The notes under the pieces: model-generated | The model's input: only the letters and a program-made list of their open reading frames with translations | Told to the model about the DNA's origin: nothing | Databases searched by the model: none | Program-made: the position numbers and the translations under genes | Assembly (NCBI RefSeq): GCF_900186125.1 | Contig: NZ_FYBQ01000001.1 | Span: forward strand, 434,001 to 498,000 | Length of the DNA: 64,000 nt | Direction: 5' to 3' | Origin: Listeria goaensis | GTDB lineage: Bacteria; Bacillota; Bacilli; Lactobacillales; Listeriaceae | Part shown: piece after piece, positions 36,950 through 50,068 of the stretch | Layout of the letters: the number at the start of each line of letters is the position of its first letter | How positions within the stretch are numbered: the first letter of the stretch is position 1

Positions 36950-36996
36950 ATTCTCCAAGATTAATAATCGTAAAGACTTTTTAAATCTAATAACTG

Positions 36997-37063
36997 AAAA
37001 AACACAAAAGTGAATGGTGCTTCTCCTAAAAGTTTAGGAAGCCCATACGCTTTTGTGTTTTTA
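36997..37063. terminator. Nested bidirectional terminator between accessory block and era
   Basis: Outer arms A6-CACAAAAG and CTTTTGTGTTTTT, inner arms GCTTCTCCTAAA and TTTAGGAAGC. It closes both the plus-strand accessory genes and the minus-strand phoH-era operon. Confidence 0.9.
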
Positions 37064-37077
37064 TTTACGATTTTCTA

Positions 37078-38380
<1,303 letters not shown>

Positions 38381-38396
38381 TTAAACTCCTATCTCT

Positions 38397-38783
38397 TTAA
38401 AAAATAGCTAACACGTATGGTATAAAAATGATAAGTCCGATGATAAAAGACATGCTTGCGGCAATTAAAACGGCGCCTGCTGCAACATCTTTTGCTTTTT
38501 TTGCTTCGGGTGAAAAATCAGTTGTAATCGCATCGACTGCCCGTTCAATCGCGGTGTTTACCATTTCAAGAAGAATGACGACGAAAATGCAGACAAGGAG
38601 AATAAGCCACTCGGTTTTAGTCACTGAAAATGCGAAGGCGGCAATCAAGACGACAAGTGCGACTAAGAGGTGAATTCGCATATTCCGCTCTTCGGCTGCT
38701 GCCGTTTTTACTCCCGTAAAAGCATGTTTAAAAGACTCAAATAAATTGCGATTCCGCTGATATTTTCTATCTTTGTAACCCAT
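38397..38783 (-). CDS. dgkA: Undecaprenol/diacylglycerol kinase (DgkA family)
   Basis: A 128-residue small membrane kinase with three membrane segments; Gram-positive members phosphorylate undecaprenol. [11 protein letters not shown], the signature [15 protein letters not shown] (about 69-83) and [11 protein letters not shown] are seen. I start at ATG 38783; another ATG lies two codons upstream. The start is inside the end of ybeY (17-base overlap), and the longer upstream frame merely reads through ybeY out of frame. Confidence 0.9.
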   Translation of the reverse strand: MGYKDRKYQRNRNLFESFKHAFTGVKTAAAEERNMRIHLLVALVVLIAAFAFSVTKTEWLILLVCIFVVILLEMVNTAIERAVDAITTDFSPEAKKAKDVAAGAVLIAASMSFIIGLIIFIPYVLAIF

Positions 38784-39243
38784 AAGCATCCAACATTTCT
38801 TTTTGAAGTCCGAACATTTCCTTTTCGTCCTCTGGCTCGATATGGTCGTATCCGAGCAGGTGGAGCAGTCCATGTACGGCTAAAAATCCAAGTTCACGGT
38901 CGAAAGTATGTCCGTATTCGTCAGCTTGTTCTTTTGCGCGTTCAATCGAGATGATGATGTCACCAATGTTCCGTGGTAGCTCTTCTTCTGACATGATTTC
39001 CATTTCATCTTCGCCGAGTTCTTCGAGCGCAAAGGAAATCACATCGGTCGGTTGATCTTTTCCGCGATATTCACGGTTTATCTCTTGAATGCGGGGATTA
39101 TCGGTTAAAGTGACTGACATTTCAATCATGCCTTCTAGTTTTAAATAATCCACAGAAAAATTTAAAATATCGCGAATAAAAGCTTGTTCTTTTTCTGAAA
39201 CTTGCTCTGTTTCATCGAATAAGTCTAGTTCCAAATCACTCAT
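38767..39243 (-). CDS. ybeY: Endoribonuclease YbeY
   Basis: A 158-residue rRNA-maturation metalloprotein (UPF0054). The zinc motif [11 protein letters not shown] (about 124-134) is intact and [11 protein letters not shown] is present. It takes part in 16S rRNA 3'-end processing and 70S quality control. Its ATG overlaps the pgpH stop by four bases. Confidence 0.94.
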   Translation of the reverse strand: MSDLELDLFDETEQVSEKEQAFIRDILNFSVDYLKLEGMIEMSVTLTDNPRIQEINREYRGKDQPTDVISFALEELGEDEMEIMSEEELPRNIGDIIISIERAKEQADEYGHTFDRELGFLAVHGLLHLLGYDHIEPEDEKEMFGLQKEMLDAYGLQR

Positions 39244-41414
39244 TCTTTTTCCCCTTTCGAATCATCTGGATATTGAATCCGTTGATGGTAAATCCCGTTT
39301 AGCGTCCGTTTTAAGGTGTCACGAATCGTTTCAATTTCATGCAACGTAATATCGCATTCTGTAAATTGACCGTCTAAAATGCGTTCGCGAATAATGCCAT
39401 CAATAATGGTACTTATTTTTTCTTTCGTTGGCACATCGCAGGATCGAACAGCGGCTTCCACACTGTCTGCAATATTAATAATCGCAATTTCCTTCGTTTG
39501 TGGCTTCGGTCCGCTGTAACGGAATTCGCTTTCGCTTACGTCAGGATGGTTTTCTTTTTCTTTTACATAAAAATATTTCAAAATTGTCGTGCCGTGATGC
39601 ATCAGTGCAATATCAATAATTGGCTGTGGCATATGGTTTTCCTTTAAAATTTCTGCCCCGTCCGTTGTGTGCGCTAAAATGATATCGCGACTTTGCTTCG
39701 GTGTCAACCTATCATGCGGATTAATGCCCTGCAATTGGTTTTCCACAAAATACGGCGGGCGCAAAGTTTTACCAATATCATGATAGAAACAGCCGACTCG
39801 CACTAATAAACTATTCGCGCCAATTTCATCAGCACATGTTTCGGCTAGATTGGCGACCATCATACTATGATGATACGTTCCAGGCGCCTTCATCAAAATT
39901 TTCTTCAGCAGTGGGTGATTCGGATTCGCGAGTTCAATGAGGCGGCTCGTTGTTAAAATACCAAACAGCGTTTCAAATAAAGGAATGAGCGCCAAGCCTA
40001 ACATAAATGAACCTATTCCACCTAAAAACGCGTAAAAGATGACTTGGACGGCGTTTAAACTAAGAAGAGTGGAATTATTAATCCCGAGAAGCAAAAGCGC
40101 ATAGACGACGTTCAGCGCGCCCACAATCATGCCTGTTTGGAAAATTGCGATGCGGCGGCTGTAATCTTTGAGTGCGACAACGCTTGTTAACCCGCTTAAA
40201 AGAATGAAAGCGACCATCAGCACATTCATAATGCTCGTCGTGTCTGATTCAAACACGAACAAGCTCGTGATGGCAACGACAATAACGCCAAAGAAAGCAA
40301 ATCGTTCGTTTAAAAGAATTTTTAGCACCATTGGCATAAACGCGGCTGGAAAAACAAAGGCAATATTCATGATATTCGCACCTTCAAGCCAGCGTATCAC
40401 AAGCAAGAACACAAGCGTTGTCACATAGACACTCGTAAAAATCAAGATAGTTTGACGGCGTTTTTTAGGTGGATATTTTCTTTTCTTCGTATAAAAATAA
40501 AGTAAAAGAAAGAGTGCTAATACTAAAAATGCATATCCTGTATATTGTTTGATTGGCATTTTCTGATCAATTAAATTGAGTAACTCCAGTTGTCGGTATG
40601 TTTCTCTATCAATAATTTGCCCTTCTTGAACAATGACTTGACCTTGTAATATCTTTTCAGGGACGACATTGTCTGCGGCTTCTTTTTTACGCGCTTTTGT
40701 TTGTTCTTTATCCACCGTTTCATTTGGAATGATGGCATTTGAAACGAGCGATTTCGCGCTTGTTTTATAATTGGACGGCATAGCGGACAATTCGATTGCA
40801 TCACGCGCTTGAATTTTCTTTGTATTTAAATTGCTTTCGCGAATGCGGTCGTCCATGGCACGCTTCACTTCTGAAATAACTTCGTCCTCTGTTGCTTTTA
40901 AATCGGCTTGCGTGGCGTTCAAAAGATTAATAAACGTTGCGTCCGACACATTTTCTGTTATATTTTCAGCATGATCCCCAACGAGTTTTTCCTTAAAAGA
41001 TTTAAGTTTATTAGCGTCTGTTACTGGCTTTGGCACCGGCTTATTGTTCGACTCAGCTTCCGCTTTCGCCTCTTTCTCGGCATCGGCAGTTTCCGTTCTT
41101 ACTTCGTTTATATAATCAAAAATCGATTCCGTGAAGGCAACTTGATTCGCCGCTGTTTCACGATTGTAAACATAAACATCCTCCACTTCGTCGCTTGCTT
41201 TCCGTTTCTCCTCTTCTGTTTTTTTCGTATCCACAACGGTTTGAGGGGAACGAATGGTTTTCTCAGAAACCGAAAACAGCTTCGCTTGATAGGACTCTGG
41301 CTTCGTAACTTGAATAAGTAAGAAATAGGATGCGAAAAAAAGAACTGCGATAAATAATGGGATGAAAAGCTTTTCTTTGTGTTTGCTATAGACATCTTGC
41401 CATTTTTGCTTCAC
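39240..41414 (-). CDS. pgpH: Cyclic-di-AMP phosphodiesterase PgpH (7TMR-HD)
   Basis: A 724-residue 7TMR-HD protein: one N-terminal membrane segment (about 17-35), a long outer domain (to about 280), seven membrane segments (about 290-480) and a cytoplasmic HD phosphodiesterase domain. The HD site is seen in [20 protein letters not shown] and [11 protein letters not shown]. In Listeria PgpH breaks down c-di-AMP. Start codon is GTG. It lies between phoH and ybeY and overlaps the latter. Confidence 0.94.
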   Translation of the reverse strand: MKQKWQDVYSKHKEKLFIPLFIAVLFFASYFLLIQVTKPESYQAKLFSVSEKTIRSPQTVVDTKKTEEEKRKASDEVEDVYVYNRETAANQVAFTESIFDYINEVRTETADAEKEAKAEAESNNKPVPKPVTDANKLKSFKEKLVGDHAENITENVSDATFINLLNATQADLKATEDEVISEVKRAMDDRIRESNLNTKKIQARDAIELSAMPSNYKTSAKSLVSNAIIPNETVDKEQTKARKKEAADNVVPEKILQGQVIVQEGQIIDRETYRQLELLNLIDQKMPIKQYTGYAFLVLALFLLLYFYTKKRKYPPKKRRQTILIFTSVYVTTLVFLLVIRWLEGANIMNIAFVFPAAFMPMVLKILLNERFAFFGVIVVAITSLFVFESDTTSIMNVLMVAFILLSGLTSVVALKDYSRRIAIFQTGMIVGALNVVYALLLLGINNSTLLSLNAVQVIFYAFLGGIGSFMLGLALIPLFETLFGILTTSRLIELANPNHPLLKKILMKAPGTYHHSMMVANLAETCADEIGANSLLVRVGCFYHDIGKTLRPPYFVENQLQGINPHDRLTPKQSRDIILAHTTDGAEILKENHMPQPIIDIALMHHGTTILKYFYVKEKENHPDVSESEFRYSGPKPQTKEIAIINIADSVEAAVRSCDVPTKEKISTIIDGIIRERILDGQFTECDITLHEIETIRDTLKRTLNGIYHQRIQYPDDSKGEKE

Positions 41415-41434
41415 CTAATCACAGCCTTTCTTGG

Positions 41435-42391
41435 CTAAATTCGCTCATACGCTTTAATGATTTCTGCCACAAGCGGATGTCTGACCACATCGTGATGCTC
41501 AAAATAAACAAAACCGATATTTTTTACATCGCTTAAAACTTGTTCAGCATTGACTAGGCCACTCACCGCGCCTTTCGGTAAATCAATTTGTGTCATGTCA
41601 CCATTCACAATCATTTTCGAGTCGTAACCAAGTCGCGTTAAGAACATTTTCATTTGTGCAATCGTCGTGTTTTGTGCCTCATCAAGAATGACAAACGCAT
41701 TATCTAGCGTCCGACCACGCATATAAGCGAGCGGCGCAATTTCGATGACGCCACGGTCCATCAGACGCGTTGTGTGTTCGACGCCAAAAATATCGTATAG
41801 TGCATCATAAACGGGGCGCAAATATGGATCGACTTTTTCTTTTAAGTCACCCGGCAAAAACCCCAGACTCTCACCTGCTTCAACCGCTGGGCGGGTTAAG
41901 ATAATTTTACTTACCTTTCCTTTTTTCCAAGCATCAACGGCCATAACAACAGCAAGATATGTTTTTCCTGTTCCTGCTGGACCGACGCCAAAAACAATGT
42001 CATATTTCCGAACCATTTGCATATATTTTCGCTGCCCAAAGGTTTTGGGACGAATTGGTTTCCCTTGTGCGTTTTTCGTGATTTCATCATCAAATAATGT
42101 TGGGAAATACTCAAGTGTTCCGCCTTTTTCCATTTTTATTGCTTGAGCCACATCGCGTCCGTCTATATGCACGCCTTTTTTAAGCACATCAATCAAAGCT
42201 GCAATCACATGCTTTGTTTGCAAAACGGCTTCCTCGGTCCCCGTGATGGAAACATCTCCCCCACGCGTTACAATTTTAACTTGTAAGGAATCTTCTAAAA
42301 TATCGATGTTTGCGTCATTATTGCCGAATAAATCACGTCCATCGGTCATTTCATTTAATTCAATGATTTCATTGTAGGACTCATTTTGCAT
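41435..42391 (-). CDS. phoH: PhoH-like ATPase
   Basis: A 318-residue PhoH family P-loop ATPase. An N-terminal KH-like part (VTRGGDVSITGTEE) precedes Walker A FGVGPAGTGKTYLA (about 135-148) and Walker B AFVILDEAQNTT. RNA-related function is suspected for the family, and the ybeY-era neighbourhood agrees with a role in RNA or ribosome metabolism. It is first in the operon, 20 bases before pgpH. Confidence 0.92.
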   Translation of the reverse strand: MQNESYNEIIELNEMTDGRDLFGNNDANIDILEDSLQVKIVTRGGDVSITGTEEAVLQTKHVIAALIDVLKKGVHIDGRDVAQAIKMEKGGTLEYFPTLFDDEITKNAQGKPIRPKTFGQRKYMQMVRKYDIVFGVGPAGTGKTYLAVVMAVDAWKKGKVSKIILTRPAVEAGESLGFLPGDLKEKVDPYLRPVYDALYDIFGVEHTTRLMDRGVIEIAPLAYMRGRTLDNAFVILDEAQNTTIAQMKMFLTRLGYDSKMIVNGDMTQIDLPKGAVSGLVNAEQVLSDVKNIGFVYFEHHDVVRHPLVAEIIKAYERI

Positions 42392-42429
42392 GCTTTAACC
42401 CCTTATCGTTTAAACTAAATTTCACTTCT

Positions 42430-42435
42430 ATTATA
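42430..42435 (-). promoter_or_regulatory. -10 element of the phoH-era operon
   Basis: Minus-strand TATAAT about 40 bases before phoH, preceded by CGTG as at recO; no convincing -35. Confidence 0.5.
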
Positions 42436-42506
42436 CACGAAAATGCCGCATAATAAAAACTCAGACCAATGCGCCATCATTTAAACATGCACATAGTTTC
42501 AGCATC

Positions 42507-42538
42507 AAAAAAAAGGCTAGTCATTAGGCTAGCCTTTT
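42507..42538 (-). terminator. rpsU-yqeY terminator
   Basis: AAAAGGCTAG and CTAGCCTTTT form a 10-bp stem with an 8-base loop, followed on the minus strand by T8. It lies eight bases after the yqeY stop. Confidence 0.92.
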
Positions 42539-42545
42539 TAGCATT

Positions 42546-42998
42546 TTATGAAAGATATTTTTTAACAAAGTTATTCACTGCATTTCCATCAGCTTTGCCT
42601 TTTACTTTCGGCATGATTTTCCCCATCACTTTACCAAAATCAGCTTTTGACGAGGCGCCAACTTCTGCAATCGTTACTTTTACAATTTCTTCAAGCTCTT
42701 CATCTGACAATTGTTTCGGAGAATAGTGCTCCACGATAACAATTTCAGCGCGAACTTTTTCAGCTAAATCTTCCCGCCCAGCTTTTTCAAACTCAGACAA
42801 AGAATCTCGACGCTGTTTCATTTCACGAGCGAGAACAGTGATTTCATCATCTCCTGAAAGAGTGCCACCTTGATTAATCGCTTCATTTTGTAAAGCAGCT
42901 TTTAACATGCGGATAACAGAAAGTTTTTCTTTTTCTTTGTTACGCATCGCTTGCTTCATATCTTCATTCAATTTGTCAAGCAGTGTCAACGATATCAT
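42546..42998 (-). CDS. yqeY: GatB/YqeY domain protein
   Basis: A 150-residue YqeY protein, a stand-alone version of the tRNA-binding tail domain of Gat[32 protein letters not shown] at the N-terminus and [19 protein letters not shown] at the C-terminus are conserved. Its task is unknown. The start is uncertain: ATG 42998 is close to AAAGG, while a TTG at 42989 would give the usual family N-terminus. It follows rpsU by 11 bases. Confidence 0.9.
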   Translation of the reverse strand: MISLTLLDKLNEDMKQAMRNKEKEKLSVIRMLKAALQNEAINQGGTLSGDDEITVLAREMKQRRDSLSEFEKAGREDLAEKVRAEIVIVEHYSPKQLSDEELEEIVKVTIAEVGASSKADFGKVMGKIMPKVKGKADGNAVNNFVKKYLS

Positions 42999-43009
42999 CG
43001 CCTTTAATT

Positions 43010-43183
43010 TTAGAATTTACGTTTTCTTGCTGCCTCTGATTTTTTCTTACGTTTTACGCTTGGTTTTTCATAAAATTCGCGCTTTCTAGATTCCTGCAAA
43101 GTTCCACTTTTAGAAACAGTACGTTTAAAGCGACGAAGAGCATCTTCAAGCGATTCGTTTTTACGAACTACTGTTTTTGACAT
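43010..43183 (-). CDS. rpsU: 30S ribosomal protein S21
   Basis: A short gene of 57 codons. The protein starts [19 protein letters not shown], continues [10 protein letters not shown] and ends in a very basic stretch ([13 protein letters not shown]), the complete S21. GGAGGGAGGG lies just before the ATG. It forms an operon with yqeY, as in B. subtilis, under a strong promoter with a long leader. Confidence 0.96.
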
Positions 43184-43305
43184 CTCTCTTTCCCTCCCTC
43201 CGACACTTACATGGACTAGTGAAAGTCCTTATAAGGCTTCAGAATGCTAGCGAACTGTTAGCAAAACTCTGAAAGCATAACAGGATAAGCATTCACTCAT
43301 TTAAA

Positions 43306-43334
43306 ATTATATATGAAACCTGTTTTTGCGTCAA
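43306..43334 (-). promoter_or_regulatory. rpsU promoter
   Basis: On the minus strand -35 TTGACG (43334-43329), spacer of 17, -10 TATAAT (43311-43306). The leader is about 115 bases and contains an imperfect hairpin (about 43225-43278, CTTTCAGA...TTCTGAAG). Confidence 0.85.
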
Positions 43335-43377
43335 CATGAAATCGTTAACTTTATTAAAAAATTAGCCCAATGACTAC

Positions 43378-44127
43378 TTAACGAAGCTCAAAATGATACG
43401 AGGCCGCAGCCAAAACATAGAACGGCGCTGTTTCAGTTCGTAAAATTCGCGGGCCTAGACCAGCTAACGATGCGTCTTCTTCTACGAGCCGAGCTACTTC
43501 ATTTTCACTCATGCCGCCTTCTGGACCAAAAATAACTAACAGCCTCTCACCAGGTTGCATTTTTTCAAAAGTAGCCACGAGCGTCTTCGTTTCATGTTCA
43601 CGCGCACTTTCTTCATACGCACAAAGTACATAATCATAATCTGCAAAAGTCGCCATTAATGCCGTTAAATTTTCACAAAAAGAAACGCTTGGAATATGTG
43701 TCCGGTGCGATTGCTCCGCTGCTTCTTTGGCAATCTTTTCTAAGCGTTCGAGCTTTTTACGCATCTTTTTCGCTTCCCACTTCGTAATCGAACGCTCCGC
43801 AGCAAACGGAATAAATGCATGCGCACCTAATTCCGTCGCTTTTTGCACAATCAGTTCCAGCTTATCTCCTTTTGGCAAACCACTCGCAATCGAAATTTGC
43901 GCAGGTAACTCAGGACTTTGCTCAAGCTTTTTTAGTACGCGAAGCTCGGCTGAATCTGCCACTAAATTCGTAAGCTCCGCAACAAAAGCTGTTTCACTGC
44001 AATCTACCACGTAAATTTGGTCCCCCGTTTTCATGCGCATAACACGCGACATATGATGAAAATCATCGCCAGAAATCGAAAAAGGTTTTGTCATATCTAC
44101 TTTTTGGCTTGTAAAATAACGTTGCAT
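43378..44127 (-). CDS. rsmE: 16S rRNA (uracil1498-N3)-methyltransferase
   Basis: A 249-residue SPOUT methyltransferase of the RsmE family. It opens with MQRYFTSQ; the PUA-like N-terminal part has HHMSRVMRMKTGD; the knot domain has VQKATELGAHAFIPF, FGPEGGMSENE and LGPRILRTETAPFYVLAA. The ATG at 44127 is one base after the prmA stop, so the two are translated together. Longer upstream frame is only the end of prmA in another phase. Confidence 0.93.
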   Translation of the reverse strand: MQRYFTSQKVDMTKPFSISGDDFHHMSRVMRMKTGDQIYVVDCSETAFVAELTNLVADSAELRVLKKLEQSPELPAQISIASGLPKGDKLELIVQKATELGAHAFIPFAAERSITKWEAKKMRKKLERLEKIAKEAAEQSHRTHIPSVSFCENLTALMATFADYDYVLCAYEESAREHETKTLVATFEKMQPGERLLVIFGPEGGMSENEVARLVEEDASLAGLGPRILRTETAPFYVLAAASYHFELR

Positions 44128-44128
44128 C

Positions 44129-45070
44129 TTATGCTTCGCCTCGTTTCGCAATAATCGCGACCCAGTCCCCTTGCGTTTCCGTTTGAACAATCGTCATTCC
44201 AGCATTCACAATCGCTTCACGAACAACTTCCGCTTTTTCCGCAATAATCCCCGAAGCAATAAATGTGCCGCCTGGTTTTAATGTTTGATACACATCTTCT
44301 GGGAAAAGCAAGATAACTTCGGCTAAAATATTAGCCACAATGAGGTCGACCCGCTCGTTCAAACCTTCGAGCAAGTTGTTTTGTTTGAGTGTCACAATAG
44401 CGTCCACTTGATTCTGATTAATATTCTCCTGTGCCGCTCGCACAGCGACCTCATCTAAATCCATCGCCAGCACTTCCTTCGCGCCTAGTTTCGCGCATAA
44501 AATCGAAAGCACACCAGATCCCGTTCCGACATCAATCACCGTGTCATCTTCCTGCAAATATGTTTCAAGTGCCCGCATACAAAGCTGTGTCGTCGGATGC
44601 GTCCCCGTTCCAAAAGCCATGCCCGGATCAAGTTCAATGACAATCTCGTCTTGACTGCCCACATAGTTTTCCCACGTTGGTGAAACTGTCACCTTTTCCG
44701 TAATTTGAACAGGGTGATAATATTTTTTCCAAGCCGTCGCCCAGTCATCGTCGTCCACATCATTGACGTGAAAGCTAAGCTCGCCTAGTGGAATATCGAA
44801 TTGTTTTAAATCGCGAATGGCTTGCTCCATGTCAGGTAACTGGGCAATAAATTCATCCGTTTTTAAAAAATATGCCTTAATCACTACACCGTCATCGGGA
44901 TAATCAGCCGCACTCAACGCGTAAATTTCGCCAAATTTATCCTCACGCTCCCGGTGAAAATCACTGGCATCTGTAATCGAAACACCGCTCGCCCCGTATT
45001 CCGTCAACTGATTGGCGACCGCCTCTACCGCTTCATTTAATGTATGGATTTCAACCTCAGACCACTCCAC
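44129..45070 (-). CDS. prmA: Ribosomal protein L11 methyltransferase
   Basis: A 313-residue PrmA that trimethylates ribosomal protein L11. The N-terminal substrate domain starts with EWSEVEIHT, and the SAM-binding domain contains [14 protein letters not shown] and [13 protein letters not shown] (about 150-185), with [10 protein letters not shown] downstream. I take the GTG at 45070, ten bases after AGGAGG; another GTG at 45079 is only one base from it. It follows dnaJ after a terminator. Confidence 0.92.
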   Translation of the reverse strand: MEWSEVEIHTLNEAVEAVANQLTEYGASGVSITDASDFHREREDKFGEIYALSAADYPDDGVVIKAYFLKTDEFIAQLPDMEQAIRDLKQFDIPLGELSFHVNDVDDDDWATAWKKYYHPVQITEKVTVSPTWENYVGSQDEIVIELDPGMAFGTGTHPTTQLCMRALETYLQEDDTVIDVGTGSGVLSILCAKLGAKEVLAMDLDEVAVRAAQENINQNQVDAIVTLKQNNLLEGLNERVDLIVANILAEVILLFPEDVYQTLKPGGTFIASGIIAEKAEVVREAIVNAGMTIVQTETQGDWVAIIAKRGEA

Positions 45071-45090
45071 TTTTTTCACTCCTCCTATGT

Positions 45091-45135
45091 AAAAAACCGC
45101 ATGTTGAAAAACCTACTTTTAGTCAACATACGGTT
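45091..45135 (-). terminator. dnaJ terminator
   Basis: On the minus strand AACCGTATGTTGA pairs with TCAACATGCGGTT (one G-T type mismatch) around a 15-base loop, followed by T6. Confidence 0.88.
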
Positions 45136-45140
45136 CTCTT

Positions 45141-46277
45141 TTAATCGCCTTTAAAAGCTTTTTTCATTTTGTCGAAGAAACCTGATGTTTGCTCATCAAC
45201 TTTATCGCCTATTGTCGCCCCGAACTCACGTAAAATGTCTTTTTGTTTATCATCGAGTTTTTTCGGTACGATAACTTTCACGGACACGTGTTGGTCGCCT
45301 GTGCCGCTGCCGCGAAGATGTGGAACACCTTTACCTCGCATACGGAAAGTCGTGCCTGTTTGCGTACCCGCAGGAATTTTAAGACGCACTTTACCATGAA
45401 CAGTTGGCACATCAATTTCGTCGCCTAATGCTGCTTGAACGAATGTTAGTGGTACTTCTACAAAAATATCATCGCCATCTCGTTCGAAAAATTCGTCTGG
45501 AATAATGACAAATACTACGAATAAATCGCCGCTTGGTCCGCCGTTAATACCAGCTTCCCCTTCGCCAGCAACACGCATTTGTTGCCCATCATTCACACCA
45601 GCGGGCACTTTCAATTTGATTTTTTTCGTCTTTTTCACGCGACCTGTACCGTGACAAGTAGAACATTTATCTTTAATTTCTTTTCCTGTGCCATTACAGT
45701 AACTACACGTACGTTTATTCACGATTCTTCCAAATGGTGTATTTTGCTCCACATTAATGGAACCTTTTCCGTCACAATGCGAACATTTTTCAGGATGTGT
45801 GCCTGGTTTTGCTCCTGAACCATGACAAGTATCGCATTCTTCTTCACGCGGAATTTCAATTTCAGCTTCTTTTCCAAAAACTGCTTCTTTAAATTTTAAG
45901 CGCATTGTATATTGTAAATCATTTCCTTGGCGCGGTGCATTTGGGTCTTGACGCGCACCGCCGCCTCCGAAGAATGTATCAAAGATGTCTTCAAATCCTG
46001 AAAATCCTCCGCTCGAATAGCCGCCAGAGAAACCGCCACCGCCGCCGCCAAATTGATTTGGATCAACGTGTCCATACTGATCGTACTGCGCGCGTTTGTT
46101 TTCATCACTTAATACTTCATACGCCTCAGAAATCTCTTTAAACTTCTCATCAGCGCCACTCTCTTTATTGATATCCGGATGGTACTTTTTGGACAGTTTC
46201 CGGTATGCTTTTTTGATTTCATCTGCCGTAGCGCTCTTTGAAACGCCAAGTACTTCATAATAATCGCGTTTGGCCAT
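45141..46277 (-). CDS. dnaJ: Chaperone DnaJ
   Basis: A 378-residue type I Hsp40. J domain with HPD in KKYHPDINK (about 32-35), Gly/Phe-rich linker (about 75-110), four CxxCxGxG zinc repeats ([39 protein letters not shown]) and the C-terminal substrate domains. It stimulates DnaK ATPase. It lies 117 bases after dnaK, beyond a terminator, so it may have its own promoter or depend on read-through. Confidence 0.97.
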   Translation of the reverse strand: MAKRDYYEVLGVSKSATADEIKKAYRKLSKKYHPDINKESGADEKFKEISEAYEVLSDENKRAQYDQYGHVDPNQFGGGGGGFSGGYSSGGFSGFEDIFDTFFGGGGARQDPNAPRQGNDLQYTMRLKFKEAVFGKEAEIEIPREEECDTCHGSGAKPGTHPEKCSHCDGKGSINVEQNTPFGRIVNKRTCSYCNGTGKEIKDKCSTCHGTGRVKKTKKIKLKVPAGVNDGQQMRVAGEGEAGINGGPSGDLFVVFVIIPDEFFERDGDDIFVEVPLTFVQAALGDEIDVPTVHGKVRLKIPAGTQTGTTFRMRGKGVPHLRGSGTGDQHVSVKVIVPKKLDDKQKDILREFGATIGDKVDEQTSGFFDKMKKAFKGD

Positions 46278-46350
46278 CCGCCATCACTCCTTTTCATTAT
46301 CCTTACGTATTGTATCACAAGACTTTTGATAAGAACAGCCTACAAGCCGG

Positions 46351-46378
46351 AAAAAGCCAAAGCCACTATGACTTTGAC
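46351..46378 (-). terminator. Terminator between dnaK and dnaJ
   Basis: On the minus strand GTCAAAGTCA and TGGCTTTGGC pair over 10 bp (two G-T) with a 3-base loop and T5. It would partly separate dnaJ from the CIRCE-controlled genes. Confidence 0.78.
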
Positions 46379-46394
46379 CTTTTCTACTGCTTAC

Positions 46395-48239
<1,845 letters not shown>

Positions 48240-48273
48240 TTAAATTCCTCCTGAATATATATAATAAAGTTGT

Positions 48274-48840
48274 TTACTCGTTTACTTTGACCATAGAAGG
48301 TCTAATTACGCGGTCTTTAATCTTGTAGCCTTTTTGTAGTTCTGCAGTTATTTCATTGCTTGCCGCGTTTTCATCTTGATCTTGCATAATCGCTTGATGG
48401 AAATTCGGATCGAATTGTTCACCTAAGGCTTTAATGCTCTCGACGCCTTCTTTTTGTAAAGCCGTCACAATTTGGCTGTACACCATGTTCATGCCTTTTA
48501 AAATCGCTTGTACTTCCTCGTTATCCGATTCAGAATCAAGCGCCTTTTCAAAGCTGTCAAGCGCTGGTAGCAAATCTTCTGCTAAGCTTTGAGAACGAAA
48601 CTTCATCGCCGCCTCACGGTCTAGCGTGTTACGTTTTTTGACATTTTCAAAATCAGCATGTAAACGCAAATAGCGATTTTCTTGTTTTGCAAGTTCTTCT
48701 TCAAGCTCAGCAATTTTAGCTTCTAAAGCTTTTGCCGCTTCTTGCTCTTCCATCTCAACTTCTACTTCATTTGTTTCAACATCTGCTTCTTTTTGAAGCT
48801 CTTCTTCCAATTTAGCTTGCTTATCTTTTTTCTCAGACAA
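48274..48840 (-). CDS. grpE: Nucleotide exchange factor GrpE
   Basis: A 188-residue GrpE that releases ADP from DnaK. A long acidic coiled coil (about 1-75, many Glu/Lys heptads), then [15 protein letters not shown] and the beta domain with [22 protein letters not shown] start at TTG 48840, eight bases after AGGAGG; the GTG three codons earlier overlaps the Shine-Dalgarno sequence. It lies between hrcA and dnaK. Confidence 0.94.
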   Translation of the reverse strand: MSEKKDKQAKLEEELQKEADVETNEVEVEMEEQEAAKALEAKIAELEEELAKQENRYLRLHADFENVKKRNTLDREAAMKFRSQSLAEDLLPALDSFEKALDSESDNEEVQAILKGMNMVYSQIVTALQKEGVESIKALGEQFDPNFHQAIMQDQDENAASNEITAELQKGYKIKDRVIRPSMVKVNE

Positions 48841-48882
48841 AAGTGTCACCTCCTGAAAAAACGTTCGTTTCTTCAGCCCTTT

Positions 48883-49920
48883 CTATTTTTGGTTCTCATG
48901 ATAAAGTTTTGTTAAAACGGTTGTTAAATCGCGACTAAATACATCGACTAGCCCGAGCATTCGGCTATATTCCATTCTTGTCGGACCGAGTAGGACGATA
49001 CCGCCAACGCGCTCATCGGCAATTTGGTAGGTCGCTGTCACGATACTTAAATCGTCCATGAATTCGTTGTTCAGTTCGCGACCAAATTTAACCGCAATCC
49101 CGTCAGGAATATCGCGGAATAAATCATAAAGGACATCTTCCGCTTCAACCAGTTGCAAGAAACCACGAATTTTCGCAATATCATGAAACTCAGGTTGATT
49201 TAAAATATTCGTTTTCCCCCCGAGATAAATGCGTTCTTTATTCACACGATGCAGCGTATTTAACAAAATATCGCTCATGTGCTCAGCATTTTCAACATGT
49301 TCGGTGAGAAGCGCCTGTACTTCGTGCGCGATACGGAACTCTAGATGGTCAAGCGGAACTCCGACCAAGCGATCGTTTAAAATGTTCACGGTCCTCTCCA
49401 TATCCGAAAGTGTAACCCCAGCAGGGAGCGCCACCAAATGATTGTCCACATGACCTTGATCCGTAATTAAAATCAGCATTGCTTGCTGGCGACTAATCGG
49501 CACAAACCGAAATCCGCTCAACCTATTTGCAGCTGAATGTGGACCAAGCACAATGGACGTATAGCTTGTCAATTCCGAAAGTAGCGATGCCGAATTTTGA
49601 ATCAGCTCTTCCGCCTCATCGTAATCCGCTTGAAATACCGACTGAATCACCTTTTGATCTTCTTTTGAAAGTTCCTTTGGCTTTAATAAATAGTCCACAT
49701 AAAACCGGTAACCTTTCTCAGATGGTACTCGCCCCGAAGATGAATGCGTCTTTTCAATAAAGCCGTATTCTTCAAGCACGCTCATTTCATTTCGAATTGT
49801 CGCAGAGCTGTAAGGAAGGTCGCTTTCTTTTAGCAGATTTTTAGAACCCACAGGCTGAACAGTCCAAGTGAAATGATCGATAATCGCTCGAAAAATCTGA
49901 AGCTGCCTTTCCGTCAACAT
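48883..49920 (-). CDS. hrcA: Heat-inducible transcription repressor HrcA
   Basis: A 345-residue HrcA that binds CIRCE and represses the dnaK and groE operons; its activity depends on GroEL. The N-terminal winged helix includes [13 protein letters not shown] and [18 protein letters not shown] with the family segment [19 protein letters not shown]; the GAF-like C-terminal part ends in [14 protein letters not shown] at 49920 follows GAGGTG. It is first in its operon and preceded by CIRCE, so it controls itself. Confidence 0.95.
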   Translation of the reverse strand: MLTERQLQIFRAIIDHFTWTVQPVGSKNLLKESDLPYSSATIRNEMSVLEEYGFIEKTHSSSGRVPSEKGYRFYVDYLLKPKELSKEDQKVIQSVFQADYDEAEELIQNSASLLSELTSYTSIVLGPHSAANRLSGFRFVPISRQQAMLILITDQGHVDNHLVALPAGVTLSDMERTVNILNDRLVGVPLDHLEFRIAHEVQALLTEHVENAEHMSDILLNTLHRVNKERIYLGGKTNILNQPEFHDIAKIRGFLQLVEAEDVLYDLFRDIPDGIAVKFGRELNNEFMDDLSIVTATYQIADERVGGIVLLGPTRMEYSRMLGLVDVFSRDLTTVLTKLYHENQK

Positions 49921-49937
49921 ACCTTTCACCTCTTTTT

Positions 49938-49964
49938 TTAGCACTCAAATCGTTCAAGTGCTAA
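49938..49964. promoter_or_regulatory. CIRCE operator
   Basis: TTAGCACTC, nine bases, AAGTGCTAA: the CIRCE inverted repeat with a single change from consensus (GAGTGCTAA) in the right arm. It lies 18 bases before hrcA, in the 5' leader of the hrcA-grpE-dnaK transcript. Confidence 0.95.
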
Positions 49965-49975
49965 ATACAAGTATA

Positions 49976-50004
49976 AATTTACCAAACAAATCAGCTCTAG
50001 TCAA
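49976..50004 (-). promoter_or_regulatory. hrcA operon promoter
   Basis: On the minus strand -35 TTGACT (50004-49999), spacer of 17, -10 TAAATT (49981-49976), just upstream of CIRCE. An overlapping TATACT lies a few bases closer to CIRCE and is an alternative -10. Confidence 0.6.
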
Positions 50005-50068
50005 CTGAAAACACTTCATTTCAGACTAAAGACCGACTTGTTTGGTCAAAATTGGTCAACCATGCGAT

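Noticed and set aside
40908-41321. 137-codon plus-strand frame over pgpH
   Set aside because: Antisense shadow; the Phe/Arg-rich product resembles no protein family and there is no Shine-Dalgarno sequence.
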